From Glutamicibacter halophytocola (lineage in GTDB: Bacteria > Actinomycetota > Actinomycetes > Actinomycetales > Micrococcaceae), in contig NZ_CP012750.1 of assembly GCF_001302565.1 (NCBI RefSeq), forward strand, positions 62,001-126,000: a stretch of DNA of 64,000 nt. The letters are read 5' to 3'. The translations under genes were made by a program, and so were the position numbers. Below, piece by piece: positions 37,010-55,786 of the stretch (the first letter of the stretch is position 1; each line of letters opens with the position of its first letter). The notes under the pieces were generated by a model. The model saw only the letters and a list, made by a program, of their open reading frames with translations. It searched no databases and was not told the origin of the DNA.

Positions 37010-37876
37010 GTGGACGCACCACGATTGGGAATCGGCATCATCTCCGCCGGCAAGGTCGGCACCGTGCTAGGCGCCGCGCTGGCAGCCAGCGGGCACCGGA
37101 TCACCGGCATCCACGCGGTCTCCGAGGCTTCCCGGGTTCGCGCCGACGCGCTGCTGCCCGGCGTTGAGCTGCTGGATCCCGCAGAAATCCTGCGCCGCAG
37201 CGAACTGGTGCTTTTTGCGGTGCCAGATGATGTGCTCGGCGATCTGGTCGCTGGCTTGGCCGCGGCCGGCCACATCCAGTCCGGGCAGCTGATCGCCCAT
37301 ACCGCCGGGCGCTACGGCACTTCCATATTGCAGCCGGCCCTGGACGCCGGGGCTTTTGGCCTGGCGATCCACCCGGCAATGACCTTCACCGGAATGAGCA
37401 TGGACCTGGCGCGGCTCACCGACTGCGTTTTTGCGGTCACCGCCGATGAGGTCATGCTGCCGGTGGCCCAGGCGCTGGTGGTGGAAATGCGCGCCGAACC
37501 GGTAGTGATCGCCGAGGCCGACCGGGCCAGCTATCACGCGGCCCTGGCCCATGCGGCCAACCACCTGAACACCATCACCGCGCAGTCCGCGGACATCCTG
37601 CGCCGCATCGGCGTTGAGGATCCGGCCAATACCTTGCGCGCGCTAATGGGCGCCAGCCTGGATAACGCCCTGCGTTCCGGGGCCGGGGCGCTGACCGGCC
37701 CGGTGGCCCGGGGAGATATCGGCACCGTGGCCGCCCACCTCCAGGCCCTGGCCAGCGATCCGGCTGAGACCAATAATTCCTATCGCAGCCTCTCGCGTGC
37801 CACCGCCCTGCGCGCGGGATCACGCGGGCTGATCTCGCAGGGCACGCTCGAAGAACTGCTGCGAGTTCTAGAATAG
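37010..37876 (+). CDS. Rossmann/DUF2520 oxidoreductase-like protein next to panC
   Basis: 288 residues. The N-terminus is a Rossmann fold (GIGIISAGKVGTVLGAALAASGH), followed by AVPDDVLGDLVAGLA and IHPAMTFTG, and then a C-terminal helical DUF2520 domain (YHAALAHAANHLNTITAQSA). The overall build is that of ketopantoate or 6-phosphogluconate-type dehydrogenases. The gene lies two bases after the PH-domain gene and four before panC. A DUF2520-type ketopantoate reductase (PanG) has, as I recall, been described in Francisella; the same reaction is therefore possible here, but unproven. Confidence 0.8.
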   Translation: MDAPRLGIGIISAGKVGTVLGAALAASGHRITGIHAVSEASRVRADALLPGVELLDPAEILRRSELVLFAVPDDVLGDLVAGLAAAGHIQSGQLIAHTAGRYGTSILQPALDAGAFGLAIHPAMTFTGMSMDLARLTDCVFAVTADEVMLPVAQALVVEMRAEPVVIAEADRASYHAALAHAANHLNTITAQSADILRRIGVEDPANTLRALMGASLDNALRSGAGALTGPVARGDIGTVAAHLQALASDPAETNNSYRSLSRATALRAGSRGLISQGTLEELLRVLE

Positions 37877-37880
37877 AAGG

Positions 37881-38747
37881 GTGAAAACCCCCAAGATCTG
37901 TAAAACCCGTGCCGAGCTGAAGGCTGCCATTGCCCAAGCCAACCCGGGATCATTGGGCTTTGTGCCCACCATGGGAGCCCTGCATGCCGGCCACGCATCT
38001 CTCTTCAGCGCCGCCCGCGAAGAGAATGAACTGGTGGTCATCTCGATCTTTGTCAACGAGCTGCAGTTCAACGATGCCACCGACTACGCCCGCTACCCGC
38101 GCCAGCTTGAAGCGGATGCGCAGCTGGCTGGCGCAGCCGGGGTCGACATTATTTTTGCTCCCGAGGCTAGCGAGGTCTATCACGCCGGCCTGCCGCTGAT
38201 CCAGCTGAACTCCGGAACCATGGGCGAGCTGTATGAAGGCGCTTCCCGGCCCGGCCATTTTGATGGCATGCTGGCCGTTGTCTCCAAGCTCCTGCACCTG
38301 GCCGACCCGCGCCAAGGCGAGTACCGCGCGTACTTCGGGCAGAAGGATGCCCAGCAGGTAGTGCTGATCCGCCGCATGGTGGCCGACCTGGACTACCCGG
38401 TGCAGCTTCGCCTGGTGCCGATCGTGCGCAGCGAGAAGGGCCTGGCCCTTTCCAGCCGCAATGCGCTGCTCAGCGAAGAAGAGAAGGAAGCGGCCCTGGT
38501 ATTGCACCGGGCGATCAAGCTCATCGCCGATCGGGCCGCCCGCCATGAGCCATTGGATATCGAGGACGCCATCGGATTGTTCCAGATGGAACCGCTGGTT
38601 GAACTGGACTACTTCGTGGTGGTTGACCCGAACACCCTCCAGGAGCTGGCCTTCAACTGCCAGGACACCCCTTTCACCGGCGAAGGCCTGATCCTGGTGG
38701 CGGCCACCGTCGGCAAGGTGCGGCTGATCGACAACCAGCCGATCTAG
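37881..38747 (+). CDS. panC: Pantothenate synthetase
   Basis: A 288-residue cytoplasmic ligase joining pantoate and beta-alanine with ATP. The nucleotide-binding HxGH motif lies in VPTMGALHAGHASL, and the KMSKS-equivalent is ALSSRNALLS. FVNELQFNDATDYARYPR and FGQKDAQQVVLIRRMV are also diagnostic. The GTG start is four bases after the DUF2520 stop. It is the last gene of the dacB-panC operon. Confidence 0.95.
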   Translation: MKTPKICKTRAELKAAIAQANPGSLGFVPTMGALHAGHASLFSAAREENELVVISIFVNELQFNDATDYARYPRQLEADAQLAGAAGVDIIFAPEASEVYHAGLPLIQLNSGTMGELYEGASRPGHFDGMLAVVSKLLHLADPRQGEYRAYFGQKDAQQVVLIRRMVADLDYPVQLRLVPIVRSEKGLALSSRNALLSEEEKEAALVLHRAIKLIADRAARHEPLDIEDAIGLFQMEPLVELDYFVVVDPNTLQELAFNCQDTPFTGEGLILVAATVGKVRLIDNQPI

Positions 38748-38756
38748 TCCCGGGCC

Positions 38757-39710
38757 CTAGGCGAAACGGCGGGCCGTGTCGTTCAAGATCTGCCGGAAGC
38801 CGGACAGCTCGGCCATGACTTCGCCTGCAGTTTGAGCCGTCTGCACAAACTGCACCGCCTGGCCGGCATAAACCGGGGCCATATCTGGCTGCGCATCCGC
38901 GCGGGCCTGCACCATCTGGTCACGCAGTGCGCCGCTCGCTTCCCATGAGGACAGGTCCTCATGGCTGTCGCTGAACTGGTTGCGCAGGGCGCGGCCGCCG
39001 AACTCGGCGGGCCATGGAAGTTGCTGGGCGATATCAAAGGCACGGGTATAGGTGGTGTCGTCCATGCCGGCCTGGCGTACGGCAGCTTTGAAATTCTCAT
39101 GTCCCAGCGACTCTGTTGCGGAGAGGAAGCGGGTGCCGACCCAGGCGGCCTGGGCCCCGGCGGCGAGCACCGCAGCGACCCCGTGGGCGGTGCCAACGCC
39201 GCCCGCGGCCACTACCGGCTTCAGGTGTTGCGCAGTGGCTAGCTGCAGGAGAGGCAGCGTGCCGGATTCATTGCGCCCATGCCCGCCGCCTTCGCCGCCG
39301 CGAGCAATGATGATGTCGATGTCATCTTCCATGGCCCGATCCAGCTCTGCTGCGCTGCCTACCTGCATAGCGGTGAGCACCCCCGCCTCGTGAGCCAACG
39401 CTGCACCTCGGGAGACATCACCGAAGCTCAGCGAGACCAGCGATGGGGAGAATTCGAGGAAGCTCTCCAGCGGGGATAAGTCGCTTTCCAGGGACCAGGC
39501 CATGAAGCCGACGCCCCAGGGCGAATCCAGAGAGGCAACGTATCCTGCCTGTTCCTCGATCCATTCCTTCTTTGGCGATCCGGATACCCCGATCATCCCC
39601 ACGCCGCCGGTCTGCGAAACGGCAGCGGCCAGGGCGCCCCCTGCTGCTCCTGCCATCGGCGCGTTGAAGATTGGTTCGCGGTAGCCAAGCAGGCGTTGTA
39701 GGTCGCTCAT
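38757..39710 (-). CDS. Nitronate monooxygenase family protein
   Basis: A 317-residue FMN-dependent TIM-barrel protein of the 2-nitropropane dioxygenase family. Motifs: IFNAPMAGAAGGALAAAVS, IIIARGGEGGGHGRNE, PVVAAGGVGTAHGVAAVLAAGA and WVGTRFLSATES. Members detoxify propionate-3-nitronate and related nitroalkanes. The gene is convergent with panC and divergent from the first rRNA operon. A TAGTCT hexamer ends six bases before the ATG with no ribosome site, so the mRNA may be leaderless. Confidence 0.88.
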   Translation of the reverse strand: MSDLQRLLGYREPIFNAPMAGAAGGALAAAVSQTGGVGMIGVSGSPKKEWIEEQAGYVASLDSPWGVGFMAWSLESDLSPLESFLEFSPSLVSLSFGDVSRGAALAHEAGVLTAMQVGSAAELDRAMEDDIDIIIARGGEGGGHGRNESGTLPLLQLATAQHLKPVVAAGGVGTAHGVAAVLAAGAQAAWVGTRFLSATESLGHENFKAAVRQAGMDDTTYTRAFDIAQQLPWPAEFGGRALRNQFSDSHEDLSSWEASGALRDQMVQARADAQPDMAPVYAGQAVQFVQTAQTAGEVMAELSGFRQILNDTARRFA

Positions 39711-39763
39711 GTGCCCAGACTAGAACAGCAAACTTGATGTGACCTAGAACGCGGCCCCTCGAT

Positions 39764-39792
39764 TTGTAACATCGCGGAAACCTCTGTATAGT
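39764..39792 (+). promoter_or_regulatory. rrn operon 1 promoter P1
   Basis: TTGTAA (39764-39769) and TATAGT (39787-39792) with a 17-base spacer. The sequence around the -10 box (CTGTATAGTTTTT) recurs almost exactly in front of the second operon, although the DNA around it does not. Confidence 0.75.
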
Positions 39793-39883
39793 TTTTATCT
39801 GTTGCCGGAACGGAAACAACACGGAATCTACGAGTTGTTTACCCGGTAGCCAATCACTTTTCACCGAAGAGTTTCGACCGGTT

Positions 39884-39911
39884 TTGATCGGATCACGAAA
39901 CATGGTAGGCT
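39884..39911 (+). promoter_or_regulatory. rrn operon 1 promoter P2
   Basis: TTGATC (39884-39889) and TAGGCT (39906-39911) with a 16-base spacer, about 245 bases before the 16S gene. TAGGCT is a common actinobacterial -10 form. Confidence 0.6.
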
Positions 39912-39975
39912 AGAAAAGTTGCTCCGGAGCGAAGCAGCCGCTGAGTTTGTGGTGGTTGTGGTGTCGAGAGTGTTT

Positions 39976-39997
39976 GTTGTTTGAGAACTCAATAGTG
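39976..39997 (+). promoter_or_regulatory. boxA-like antitermination leader motif
   Basis: GTTGTTTGAGAACTCAATAG-type leader element upstream of 16S. A close variant (GTTGTTTGGGAACTGTATAG) sits in the 16S-23S spacer at 42180-42201. The duplication of this element in front of both large rRNAs is typical of actinobacterial rrn antitermination and processing signals. Confidence 0.55.
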
Positions 39998-40156
39998 TGC
40001 CAAGTTTGTTGATACCGAATATTTTTATTTGGTGAATACATAACATTTGCTTGAGGCATTGCACCCCCGTGTAGTGTTCTTGAGTGTTTTTTATTCGCCA
40101 GGATTTTTTCATTGATTCTCCCTTATTTTCCGAGGGGTTTCGGTGGCTTTTTGTTT

Positions 40157-45458
<5,302 letters not shown>

Positions 45459-45498
45459 ACACAATAAAGCATTATTTGAACTAACAATTTTTCAATGC

Positions 45499-45514
45499 TG
45501 CTCGCGTTCACTAT
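45499..45514 (+). other. 3' arm of 23S processing stem, copy 1
   Basis: TGCTCGCGTTCACTAT is the exact complement of 42196-42211 in the spacer before 23S. The two would close a long stem around 23S, the usual RNase III-type processing substrate. Confidence 0.7.
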
Positions 45515-45628
45515 GCGGTTACGAGACAACAACCTCTGAAACCATAAAACTTTTGCAGGTGCAGGGCTTCGGTCCTGGCACTGGAAACACATATGACCAG
45601 GAATGGTTGGTTTGTGTGCTTCGTGATT

Positions 45629-45747
45629 GTTACGGCGGTCATAGCGTGGGGGAAACGCCCGGTCCCATACCGAACCCGGAAGCTAAGGCCCATTGCGCCG
45701 ATGGTACTGCACTCGTGAGGGTGTGGGAGAGTAGGTCACCGCCGGAC
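45629..45747 (+). rRNA. rrf: 5S ribosomal RNA, copy 1
   Basis: GTTACGGCGGTCATAGCG at the 5' end pairs with GTCACCGCCGGAC at the 3' end. CGAACCCGGAAGCTAAG and GGTACTGC lie inside as in actinobacterial 5S. Length about 119 bases. Confidence 0.95.
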
Positions 45748-45770
45748 TTAACTTGGATAATATGTGGTTT

Positions 45771-45810
45771 GGGCCCTGACACAGTTTGTGTGTCAGGGCC
45801 CTTGCTTGTT
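45771..45810 (+). terminator. rrn operon 1 terminator
   Basis: GGGCCCTGACAC and GTGTCAGGGCCC form a perfect 12-bp stem followed by TTGCTTGTTT. The loop is two bases longer and the flank different from the terminator of operon 2. Confidence 0.85.
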
Positions 45811-45831
45811 TAACCAGTGAAACAGGTTGGT

Positions 45832-45866
45832 GGGGGTTCGGGTGTGTGCCTGGCCCCCTTTTTTTC
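45832..45866 (+). terminator. Second terminator behind rrn operon 1
   Basis: GGGGG...CCCCC outer arms with an inner CGGG/CCTG stem followed by seven T. It is a backup terminator present only behind operon 1, before the accessory island. Confidence 0.65.
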
Positions 45867-46192
45867 CTGTTTAAAGAGCGTTGGATGCTGACCGGCTACC
45901 GCGGCGTCTTAGCGGAGAGCGACATGCCAGGCGCTGGAATGTGAGTCCAGTTCAGGCGGACCATCGTTCTGATCCCAGGCTCTCGAGTCGACTAAGTTGG
46001 GCAGGCGGCTTCTGGCAGATCACCGCGCCATTATAGTGGAGCATCACTGCTTCTGCAGCGATCACTTCCCCAGAGCAGTAGATCGGCAAAGTTTTGCCTA
46101 TCAGGTTGTCTGGGGCCCGATCATCTTCGCTAGTCCGGCATTCCGGTAACTTCTTGCCGAATTCTGTGCTGTAGTGAATGATTAGGAACAGA
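45867..46192. other. Intergenic stretch before hipB
   Basis: No gene is convincing here. A minus-strand open frame (45952-46212, 86 codons) begins inside the hipBA palindrome, has no ribosome site, and its product shows no recognisable domain. Confidence 0.5.
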
Positions 46193-46212
46193 ATGTTGCC
46201 AATCGGCGACAT
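46193..46212. promoter_or_regulatory. hipBA operator palindrome
   Basis: ATGTTGCC and GGCGACAT form a 20-bp inverted repeat with a four-base centre (AATC) and one mismatched pair. It lies 21 bases before the hipB start, where a HipB dimer would be expected to repress the operon. Confidence 0.65.
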
Positions 46213-46233
46213 ACTGCCGGAAAAGGATCATTC

Positions 46234-46434
46234 ATGAATTCAGTGACGGAGCTCGGAGCAGAATTGCAACGCGCCAGAAAACAGAATGGCCTGACACAGG
46301 AGCAGCTGGCTGAATTAGCCGGCATCTCCGAACGTACACTGCGCTCCATAGAGCGCGGCGCGGGGAACCCATCCATTGATGCCGTGTTCTCTGTAGCAAA
46401 TGTTCTCGGCCTGCGAATTGTTGTGGCTCAATGA
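46234..46434 (+). CDS. hipB: HipB-like antitoxin, XRE family
   Basis: A 66-residue single-domain helix-turn-helix protein: LGAELQRARKQNGLTQEQLA, ELAGISERTLRSIERG and PSIDAVFSVANVLGLRIVV are the standard XRE helices. AAAGGA precedes the ATG. It ends in an ATGA overlap with hipA, the classic antitoxin-toxin layout. It should bind HipA and repress the operon through the palindrome upstream. It is shorter than E. coli HipB (88 residues), lacking the C-terminal tail. Confidence 0.9.
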   Translation: MNSVTELGAELQRARKQNGLTQEQLAELAGISERTLRSIERGAGNPSIDAVFSVANVLGLRIVVAQ

Positions 46435-47627
46435 ATCCACAACTCCAAGACCTCAAGCTTGTCACTCAGGCTGACGTGTACTGCAACGAAAGCCTGGCCG
46501 GCTATCTAACCAGGCAAGCAGATGGAAGCGTTGCCTTCACCTATGACGAGAACTATCTTGCAGGCGGCCGCTCGGCCATTGCTACATCTCTGCCTGTTTC
46601 CCCGGAGCCATACTTTGGCCCCGGGGGCGCCTTGCCGTCGTTCTTCTCGGGGCTATTACCCGAAGGCCATCGTCTTACTGTCCTCAAAGACGCAACTAAG
46701 ACTAGCCTCTCCGACGAGCTGACTCTATTGATGGCCGTTGGCTCTGATACCCCCGGCAACGTTCGCATTGTCCCGGCGGGGTCGGCACTGGAACAAGCTC
46801 CGGTGGTTGCCGATTTCAGCAGCGCAGCTGACCTCGACTTCTCAGTTCTCGCACGGACCCTGGACCGCCACTCGATACCTGGTGTGCAAGACAAGATCAG
46901 CGCAACGATGCTGACGACTCCAGTGGAATTCAAGAACAGCGCATATCTGCTCAAGCTCGATCCTCGTGATCACCCGCATCTGGTGGTTAACGAGGCCCAG
47001 CACCTGAAGGCAGCAAAAGCGCTCAAGCTTCCGGTGGTTAGCAATCAGCTAGTTCTGGACTCGAAGGGGAGCCAGGGGCTCCTGGTCGAGAGATTCGATC
47101 GCAAAGCCATCGGGAAAACAGACCATACGATCCGGTTGGCATTGGAAGATGCCATGCAGGTACTGAACCTTCCGCCGGCAAGCAAGTATGCCGTGGGAAC
47201 GGAGCAAGTCATTGAGGCGTTAGCGCTACAGTGCCAAGCTCCGGTGCTCGCGAGACGCAACCTGTACATGCAGTTCGTTTTTGCCTGGCTAACCGGCAAC
47301 GGCGATTTGCATGGAAAGAACGTTTCGATTCTGGCGGACGAGTATGGACGGTTCAGCGTTGCACCCATCTATGACATCCCCTGCACCTTGGTCTACGGCG
47401 ATGACACCATGGCGCTGACCGTCGCAGGAAAGACAAAGAACCTGAAGAGGAAGCACTGGGACGAACTTGCCGGAGGGCTGGGGCTAACTGGCCGTGCTGC
47501 GCAGTCTGCCAACCAGTTAGCCCTGAAAGCGGCGATGGCCGTAGACCTTGGTGAACTTCCGTTTGATGGGTCGCCTCTGCGCGGTGCACAAAGGGAGCTG
47601 CGGTTTCGGCGCATGGAGATGGAGTAG
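46431..47627 (+). CDS. hipA: HipA-like serine/threonine kinase toxin
   Basis: A 398-residue HipA family protein. The N-terminal subdomain has AGYLTRQADGSVAFTYDENYL and GALPSFFSGLLPEGHRL. The kinase core follows with SIPGVQDKISATML (P-loop-like) near residue 150, VERFDRK, the catalytic loop TGNGDLHGKNVSIL near residue 290, and the metal-binding APIYDIPCT. In E. coli, HipA phosphorylates glutamyl-tRNA synthetase and induces dormancy; the target here is unknown. All catalytic residues appear intact, so the toxin is probably active. Coupled to hipB by ATGA. Confidence 0.92.
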   Translation: MNPQLQDLKLVTQADVYCNESLAGYLTRQADGSVAFTYDENYLAGGRSAIATSLPVSPEPYFGPGGALPSFFSGLLPEGHRLTVLKDATKTSLSDELTLLMAVGSDTPGNVRIVPAGSALEQAPVVADFSSAADLDFSVLARTLDRHSIPGVQDKISATMLTTPVEFKNSAYLLKLDPRDHPHLVVNEAQHLKAAKALKLPVVSNQLVLDSKGSQGLLVERFDRKAIGKTDHTIRLALEDAMQVLNLPPASKYAVGTEQVIEALALQCQAPVLARRNLYMQFVFAWLTGNGDLHGKNVSILADEYGRFSVAPIYDIPCTLVYGDDTMALTVAGKTKNLKRKHWDELAGGLGLTGRAAQSANQLALKAAMAVDLGELPFDGSPLRGAQRELRFRRMEME

Positions 47628-47645
47628 ACGTCCGAGCGCCCTGAG

Positions 47646-48089
47646 CTAGCCGGCGAGTAACGTGAACGCAGGCAGCTGACTTTCCTGGCTTTTCTTTGCT
47701 TGTCCCTTGAGCCCAGTGGTCCAAGAAGGATAGATGCGGAAACCGCGCTTGCCCGGAGAGGACGTTGAGGCGAAGATGCCCAGGCGCTCGAGATGCTGTT
47801 GAGCGAAGCGAAAGACTCCGAAGTTTTTGCCTTCCTCGATGAAGACCAGGACCCCGTGGAGCCTTTCGTCGAATTCGTAGGGCGCAGTAGTCCCAGTATT
47901 GTCACGCTTCCATATGGCTACGAACCCACCTGACTTGGTGGGCGTGATCCGTGCGGTCCTGATGCGCCACAGCTGACCGTCAATCTCGGCGACCCCAGCT
48001 TGGTAGTCGCTCTGCTGCTCATCGGGAGTCACTCCACTGTGTGTACGGCCGGTAACGAGGCAATAGCGTTCTAACGCGGTGTACTTCAA
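47646..48089 (-). CDS. MepB family protein
   Basis: 147 residues with the MepB core: SDYQAGVAEIDGQLWRIRTA, RITPTKSGGFVAIWKRD, GVLVFIEEGKNFGVFRFAQQ and GKRGFRIYPSW. MepB is encoded with a MATE efflux pump in Staphylococcus aureus, but its function is unknown, and homologues occur widely in mobile or accessory DNA. The frame opens with TTG just after an in-frame TGA, so the N-terminus may be slightly shortened or the start unusual. It is convergent with hipA, 18 bases from its stop. Confidence 0.75.
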   Translation of the reverse strand: MKYTALERYCLVTGRTHSGVTPDEQQSDYQAGVAEIDGQLWRIRTARITPTKSGGFVAIWKRDNTGTTAPYEFDERLHGVLVFIEEGKNFGVFRFAQQHLERLGIFASTSSPGKRGFRIYPSWTTGLKGQAKKSQESQLPAFTLLAG

Positions 48090-49575
48090 AGTATCACTTC
48101 ATTGGTGTAGGTACGTCCGTGGTGTAGCCATCCTCGCAGAGGGCGATGAGGCCATTGCCTACAATGATGCCAGCTTGCTGTTCGTTCCAGGTGCAGCTAT
48201 TCAAGGCTAGCCGCAGTCCTATGTACTTACTATTGCGCTGGCGCGCTCGCTATATTCACAAGCCGATCTCGGAACGGAATTTGCGGGCCCCTTCTGCAGT
48301 GGGGCGATCCGACAACGCAATACTGGCTTTCAGGAATCGGACCCGGTCCTAAACCACGCGAGCAAATCAGGTTGGTGGCTCCAAGAGCCAATCGATCCGT
48401 GTCTTGCTTACCGTATTAGAGAAAGTGTTGGTTGCGCGCACCCAGGACGACACTTCCGGTAATCTCCATTGGATCCGAAGAGCACTATTGGATGGCGGAG
48501 CAAAAACGGGACTTTCCGAGCCCGGCTTACGGAGCCTGCGATGCAGCGTCAGCCGGCAGTGCCTGCTGGCATTGGGACTTTACGTGAAACCCGGACAACT
48601 TATCGTTGAAGCTGCTGCCTCCCTCATCAGCTTCCGGCATCATGCGGCACGGCACTAGACGCACCACCCCTTCATCCGGCCCGCGACAGCTTGGGCTTGC
48701 CGAACTCAGCCAAGCTGATCCCAACAATGCGGGGATTGCAGGGAAGGGCGAAGACGCGATGGAAGCCGTGCCCACGTTGACCAACCAAACGGACAGTGCC
48801 GCAATTCAGCGGAAGTACATGCAGTTTCTGGTGGACAGGGGCGAGGGGATTAAGCCGCAAGGGAGCTGCCTATGTGGCGCTCCACAACCAGGGTTCGATG
48901 GAAGCGCTCATTGACGACATGTGGCGTTCTATGGGACGAGGCGCTCCACGTGCACGAGTAGTCCAGTTGGCCAACGCCCAGGCGCAATTCCAAACGGCTC
49001 ATGCGTTCGCAGATGGTGGTTGCGGCTCCCCTCCCGTGTTGGTTACCCCGATGCTTCCGGCTACAGGAGCAGTTGAATCAGCGACCTCGCTGGCATCTGC
49101 CGGGTTATCCATGAACGCGGGTCGCTACTTCTAGGCATACGCTTCCGTGAGCCTCAGCGATGCAGCTCCGATTGTCGTGGAATCTACGGGGACCTCGATA
49201 CGTGCCCCTTCCAGCAGGAGCGTTCGGATCGACCATCTAGCGAGAGCGATGCAATCCGGCCGATGAGAAGCTCAGGAGGTTCAGGCCGCAGTTGATGGCT
49301 TGGGGATTGATCGCTTCGTGTCTTGACCGGCTATGAGCGCGGACTTCTCTGCGAAGTTGTTGAGCGCTTACGGCACGGGCGCACTCAGGGCGTTGTAACA
49401 GGCTGAAGAGAGGGGAATCCTAGGAGAACAATTAGCGCAAGCGCATAAACGGATTTGGCGAGACGAGGGAATTCTAGATTCCTTGGACATTTACTGGCAC
49501 GGTTGCTTTGTAAGCTCCGAAACGGCCCATTTGGATTAAGTGTCCACGGTCACCGCCACAAACCACCCACCCGAT
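48090..49575. pseudogene. Decayed accessory sequence with gene fragments
   Basis: About 1.5 kb without an intact gene. Short open stretches in changing plus-strand frames look like remnants. One fragment (48126-48209) reads AILAEGDEAIAYNDASLLFV and stops, then coding-like sequence resumes in another frame. Another (48762-49134) reads TLTNQTDSAAIQRKYMQFLV and then continues, after an apparent frameshift near 48865, as KGAAYVALHNQGSMEALIDD. I do not recognise their parents. No transposase, inverted repeats or integrase motif were found. Confidence 0.4.
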
Positions 49576-49604
49576 TTGCACCACCCCCAAAACCTGTGTA
49601 TAGT
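49576..49604 (+). promoter_or_regulatory. rrn operon 2 promoter P1
   Basis: TTGCAC (49576-49581) and TATAGT (49599-49604) with a 17-base spacer. CTGTGTATAGTTTTT matches the -10 region of P1 of operon 1, although the surrounding sequence differs. Confidence 0.75.
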
Positions 49605-49756
49605 TTTTCCTTGTCGCCGAGAGCAAAACGGAAGAAATAACCGGATGCAAAACGGAGGCAAAACCCCAGAAAATCAACGGTTTTCGCACAGGTCACTGTC
49701 GGAATTCATTGATAAATGGGAATCGTGAATACTGTTTCAAATCACAAACAATTGAT

Positions 49757-49786
49757 TTGACTTTCAGAAATTCACGGTGATAAGAT
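49757..49786 (+). promoter_or_regulatory. rrn operon 2 promoter P2
   Basis: TTGACT (49757-49762) and TAAGAT (49781-49786) with an 18-base spacer. This promoter is unlike P2 of operon 1 and closer to the consensus. Confidence 0.65.
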
Positions 49787-50032
49787 TTGAATATAACGCT
49801 GGACGAAATCATGGCTCGAATTGACGGGTTGTGGAGAACCGGTAAGTGTTTGTTGTTTGAGAACTCAATAGTGTGCCAAGTTTGTTGATACCGGATATTT
49901 TTATTTGGTGAATACATAACATTTGCTTGAGGCATTGCACCCCCGTGTGATGTTCTTGAGTGTTTTTTATTCGCCAGGATTTTTTCATTGATTCTCCCTT
50001 ATTTTCCGAGGGGTTTCGGTGGCTTTTTGTTT

Positions 50033-55334
<5,302 letters not shown>

Positions 55335-55504
55335 ACACAATAAAGCATTATTTGAACTAACAATTTTTCAATGCTGCTCGCGTTCACTATGCGGTTACGA
55401 GACAACAACCTCTGAAACCATAAAACTTTTGCAGGTGCAGGGCTTCGGTCCTGGCACTGGAAACACATATGACCAGGAATGGTTGGTTTGTGTGCTTCGT
55501 GATT

Positions 55505-55623
55505 GTTACGGCGGTCATAGCGTGGGGGAAACGCCCGGTCCCATACCGAACCCGGAAGCTAAGGCCCATTGCGCCGATGGTACTGCACTCGTGAGGGTGT
55601 GGGAGAGTAGGTCACCGCCGGAC
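55505..55623 (+). rRNA. rrf: 5S ribosomal RNA, copy 2
   Basis: Same sequence as copy 1 where inspected, beginning GTTACGGCGGTCATAGCG and closing with GTCACCGCCGGAC. Confidence 0.95.
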
Positions 55624-55643
55624 TTAACTTGGATAATATGTGG

Positions 55644-55678
55644 TTTGGGCCCTGACACAGTTTGTGTCAGGGCCCAAA
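55644..55678 (+). terminator. rrn operon 2 terminator
   Basis: TTTGGGCCCTGACAC and GTGTCAGGGCCCAAA form a perfect 15-bp stem with a five-base loop. It is longer than the terminator of operon 1, which lacks the outer AAA arm. Confidence 0.85.
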
Positions 55679-55786
55679 CCTGTTTAAGCCGTCCGCGCAC
55701 CATTGGTACTCACGCTCTATTTCATCGGGGAACTGGTTACAGTGTGTAGTAGATAAAACGAGATCTGCTACCGAGGGAGCCCTGCT

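Noticed and set aside
45952..46212. 86-codon minus-strand frame before hipB
   Set aside because: Its start lies within the hipBA palindrome, no ribosome site precedes it, and the product has no recognisable domain.
48090..49575. Insertion sequence or integrase as source of the island
   Set aside because: No DDE or tyrosine recombinase motif, terminal inverted repeats or target-site duplication could be found.
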